Shown here: positions 60,893 to 64,000 of the stretch, piece by piece | How the letters are laid out: every line of letters begins with the position of its first letter | How positions within the stretch are numbered: the stretch's first letter is position 1 | NCBI GenBank assembly: GCA_905183005.1 | Contig: CAJJDO010000084.1 | Span: 186,001 to 250,000 of the forward strand | Reading direction: 5' to 3' | Length of the DNA stretch: 64,000 nt | From: Paramecium pentaurelia | Lineage: Eukaryota > Ciliophora > Oligohymenophorea > Peniculida > Parameciidae | Translations under genes and position numbers: made by a program | Notes under the pieces: generated by a model | What the model was told of the DNA's origin: nothing | What the model saw: the letters and a program-made list of their open reading frames with translations, nothing else | Databases searched by the model: none

Positions 60893-61604
60893 GATTTTAT
60901 TACACACATCCACTTTTTGGATTGAAGAAAATGAAGTGACAAAAAAGTATATAATCCCTCTTAAATAATTTGAAGATTGTAAATATGCTACACAAAAGAT
61001 GTGTAACAAAATTAATAATAATGAATAGGAACTAGAGCTATAATAAAAGCAAGATTATTTATAAGATGAAGAAGAATAGTTATAATAATAGAAAAAGGAA
61101 GTAGTAAATTTATATACTTGTCAAACAAATTTTAAATGAATATTACTCTGAATAATTTAACCATTTAGAATAGGAAAAACAATTACTCTAATAAATAGAA
61201 AATTAATATAAATTTAAAAATAAAGAGAAATTTAATTATAGATAGAATATAAGTTAGCTGCAGAACAATAGTATATTTTATAATATCTTTGATATGAGAA
61301 TAAAAAAGATAATTTTATGATGCTATTTCAATAATGAATATCATGAATAAAATTGAATTCTAGCTCAAGAAATTGAGATTCTCAAAGAAAACCTAAATCA
61401 ATATGAAAAATGATATATAAAATTAATTTATTTTTTAAATTAAATGAATCTATTAAATCTATTCAATCAACTAGAATCAAATTCTGTAGAATCAATAATC
61501 TGAAATATAAAAGAAATAAAGCTTTACTTTTAAATATAGTTATTTAGCAAAGATTACAGCTACAATAGTTGGTAGTATTTATTATTAATAAAAAATTAAT
61601 ATGA
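60893..61604 (+). CDS. Coiled-coil gene, exon structure uncertain
   Basis: Plus-strand frames show STFWIEENEVTKKYIIPLKQ, then Gln/Glu-rich helix, then ILNEYYSEQFNHLEQEKQLL, KQFYDAISIMNIMNKIEFQ-like sequence and LKENLNQYEK. They are in different frames, and I could place only some introns (28 nt near 61271). A one-base slip at the A-run near 61092 would join the first two parts. No clear start codon was found, so the ends are approximate. The function is unknown. Confidence 0.35.
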
Positions 61605-61945
61605 ACACTTTTAATGACTTATTTCAAATATATTTATGTAATAAGTTTTTAAAAAAAATAATTATTAAAAGATAAGAAAAACTTAATTATTTTATTTATA
61701 ATTTTACTTTAATAAGCTTTACTTTGATTGAATAAACTCAAAATCAACACTAATTTAATTATGATTTTGATTATAATCTTATTAGATAAATATTATTTTA
61801 CAATAAATCCTATAAAACCTTTTTAGAAAATAAGTAAATTTATTAAGAAAATATGATTTAAATGAATTGTTTTGTTAATGAATTCTGATTGTATTTCATT
61901 CTTAAATGACAAATTGAATGATTGTGAATGTGCATAATAATAAAA
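61605..61945. other. Intergenic region, no gene seen
   Basis: About 340 bp of AT-rich sequence between the 3' ends of two convergent coiled-coil genes. Nothing else was recognised. Confidence 0.4.
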
Positions 61946-62400
61946 TCATGATGACGTATAGTTTCCTACTTAATGTTCGAGTTCTGCTACTTTTTATGTT
62001 GCTGCTAAAATTAACTGCTAAATTTAGCTTTTTTCTTTTTTTAATTCAGTTATTTAACTTTACAATTTAGAATTCTCATCTTTTTATGTATTTATTGCCT
62101 ATATCATTGTTATTTGATACTTGTCTTAAATCTCTTAGCATAGCATCAAGAGTTGGCTATGTTGTATTCTTTATTTCTTCATTATTATTTGTTATTCTCT
62201 ATTTCATCAGATGTAACTCCTATTTTAATTGATCAATCTCATGTTTATAGCTTTATAACAATTCATTAGACAGATCAGTAATATTCTAAAAAAATTAAAA
62301 ATCTAATTACATTAACTAAAAGTAAATGATTTTTAGCATTGGTAGCTGATTCTTGGTCTAATTTGGATGTATGGACTTATTATTATTAAAATTCTGACAT
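61946..62400 (-). CDS. Short coiled-coil protein
   Basis: Two introns (25 and 22 nt) give 135 residues: MSEFQQQQVHTSKLDQESAT at the start, then heptad-like helices ELLQSYKHEIDQLKQELHLM and LQSQITELKKEKSQIQQLIL, ending in ATQKVAELEHQVGNYTSS. There is no other domain. The frame is clean and the introns are typical, so the gene is likely real. Confidence 0.6.
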
Positions 62401-62531
62401 TTATTTTTATTATATTAATTTTAATCAAAAAAAAATATTTATTTTTTTATTTATAAAAATTAAGAGAAGAAATTATAAAGAAAATTAAATATATTAGCTA
62501 TTTATAAAAATTTATTATAATTGATTAAATA

Positions 62532-63065
62532 TCATAAACTCAATTCAATAGAAATTCCTGTCTTTTTATTATTATTATTATCCTTTTTTCCTTTCTTTAT
62601 AGGTTATTCTACTTATATTGCATCTTTTGCTTGTTACTTTTGTTTTCTTTTGAGTTATTTTTCTCTGTATTTTAATTAATAAATATGTTTATTATAAATT
62701 TTTTATGTTTCAAAGGTTTTATTGCAATGATCACATGAAAATTATACTATTTATGTTTATTACTTTTAAATTTATTTTTTAATTTTATTATCAGTATTTT
62801 ATGATTTTTACTTTTCTTCAATCATTTTATCATTTCTATCTGCAATCTGTATATTATCTAATTACTTCTTTTATTATTTGATTTTTTATTTTTCAGTTGG
62901 TTTAGGCGAATTTTTTAAAGGTTATTGTGTATCTTCACTTTCCAATTATCCATTGGATAGTGTTGATTATTTTTGAAGGGCTTCTAATTATTCCGACATA
63001 GTAGCACATTTTTCATAGAGAGCAGCTACAGTTTCAAAATGTTATGTTAATGGAATGTATTTCAT
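62532..63065 (-). CDS. Lys/Gln-rich protein with a degenerate C2H2 zinc finger
   Basis: An intronless 177-residue protein. Residues 108-135 read FSCDHCNKTFETQKIYNKHI then YQLKYREKQLKRKQ. This is the C-x2-C-x12-H start of a C2H2 finger of the type that normally ends H-x5-H. Here the final position is Tyr (KHIYQLKY), so a zinc ligand is missing. A helical N-terminus and basic Gln-rich flanks surround it. A nucleic-acid or ribosome-biogenesis role, as in ZNF593/Bud20-type fingers, is only a guess. Confidence 0.65.
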
Positions 63066-64000
63066 ATTTATAATTTATAATTTGTTTATCTTTTAATAAT
63101 ATGGTTTATATCATTTTTTCCTTTAAATTTTTTTCTCATTATAAATCCTTAATTTATTTTACTTTAAATATATTCTTTAAACTGATTTTTTGTTTAATTG
63201 ATTTTATTAAAAATTGTATTAAATTATAAACTAAAAAATTTATTTTATTTATTAATTTTTTTAATTTAATTTACCAAACCAAATCTTATATTTATTACGA
63301 AAACTAAATTTGATATAAAATAATTTGATTTTTTGACAAACATATTTAACCTATATTTATATTTTATAAATAATTTTTCTATATCTCTTTTTATTCTATG
63401 TATATTTTAATTATTATAAAATCTTTATTGGTTTAAGGAAATTTTCAAGGTTTATAGAGGCATATTGTAAGACTTAAGGTTTGCCTGAAAGATGGATATA
63501 GAGAAATTTAATTTTGATAATAAAGACCTTAAAGATGTTTCATCTTGATATTAAATTTTGATAGTTCAAATTAATTTAAATTTTATTGCTAAATATATGA
63601 TATTCATACAGTATATCAAATTTTATAATACGGAACAAATAATCTTTCACAGTAAAATTATTTTGAATCTAGGTGCTTACAATTACCATTAAAAAAAAAG
63701 TTTCAAAATTGTAATATGATGAAATTTCATCAAATTTTATAAGATTATTAACTAAAAAAATCAATAATTAAAACAATAGTTAAGATGTTAAAATATTATG
63801 TATAGATTTCATTGTATATCATATCATAATCAATAATTTTAATAATATTCTATATAATATGATTTAATAAAATATATATATATCAATATTGTATATAATT
63901 TTTTTTTCATTAAACTTAGAGGGTTATAAACATTGAACAAGCAGAGAATATCTGCTAAATTATGGATAAATTTGATCTATTATCTTAATTTATTCTTTAA
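63066..64000. other. Right-edge region without a convincing complete gene
   Basis: This is 935 bp of very AT-rich DNA. A short open stretch at 63494-63549 (MDIEKFNFDNKDLKDVSS) ends in TGA. At the very end a frame reads VINIEQAENICQIMDKFDLL and is still open at the window edge, so a gene may begin there on the plus strand. Confidence 0.4.

Overview
The window reads as ciliate macronuclear DNA, almost certainly Paramecium and closest in style to the P. tetraurelia group. It is very AT-rich. TAA and TAG are used throughout as glutamine codons and TGA is the only stop. Genes are densely packed, with intergenic gaps often below 150 bp, and nearly all are cut by 20-33 nt introns of the form GTA...TAG. 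I called genes by translating with the ciliate code, splicing these micro-introns and requiring that the spliced length be a multiple of three ending in TGA. An ordinary stop-codon scan sees only fragments. No rRNA, tRNA, CRISPR array, transposon or telomere repeat was seen. Layout, 0-10.7 kb: a FYVE-like zinc-finger gene runs off the left edge. A multi-KH RNA-binding protein, a mitochondrial carrier, a small MGC-type protein, an ABHD17-like serine hydrolase, an unknown gene whose stop overlaps the start of an ATP12 F1-ATPase assembly factor, a dual-specificity phosphatase, a cysteine-rich protein, a nucleoplasmin-like protein and a two-TM protein follow. 10.7-20 kb: Tudor-SN (SND1), a coiled-coil protein, a legumain-type protease and a large RhoGEF-PH-PX-FERM protein. 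20-32 kb: a PH-like/kinase protein, a RING/TRAF zinc-finger protein with a 17-residue polyQ run, a second kinase, a Sec13-like beta-propeller, two small proteins, a protein with two cyclic-nucleotide-binding domains, and a 741-residue unknown protein. 32-43.6 kb: an unknown gene, MOB1, branched-chain aminotransferase, a Josephin deubiquitinase carrying 33 consecutive glutamines, a PH-CAMK-like kinase, an uncharacterised protein, a CCCH zinc-finger protein and an MFS transporter. A perfect 1,093-bp direct repeat sits on either side of a single N at 40969 and is almost surely unmerged contig overlap. 43.6-64 kb: a coiled-coil gene, 5-formyl-THF cyclo-ligase, a DAO-type flavoenzyme, another coiled-coil protein, an alveolin-like cortical protein, a TTLL9-like tubulin ligase, a small helix-turn-helix protein, a 1,396-residue intronless EF-hand/coiled-coil protein, CCZ1, an MCM8/9-like helicase, further coiled-coil genes and a degenerate C2H2 protein. 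The last 0.9 kb shows no convincing complete gene. There is no operon logic: this is ordinary eukaryotic gene order. Recurrent themes are signalling (three kinases, MOB1, DSP, cNMP sensor, RhoGEF), ubiquitin (Josephin, TRAF/RING), membrane traffic (CCZ1, Sec13-like, PX/FYVE) and cilia/cortex (TTLL, alveolin). The strongest point of interest is the Josephin plus polyQ gene, a ciliate look-alike of ataxin-3 whose polyQ is a (TAA)n microsatellite.
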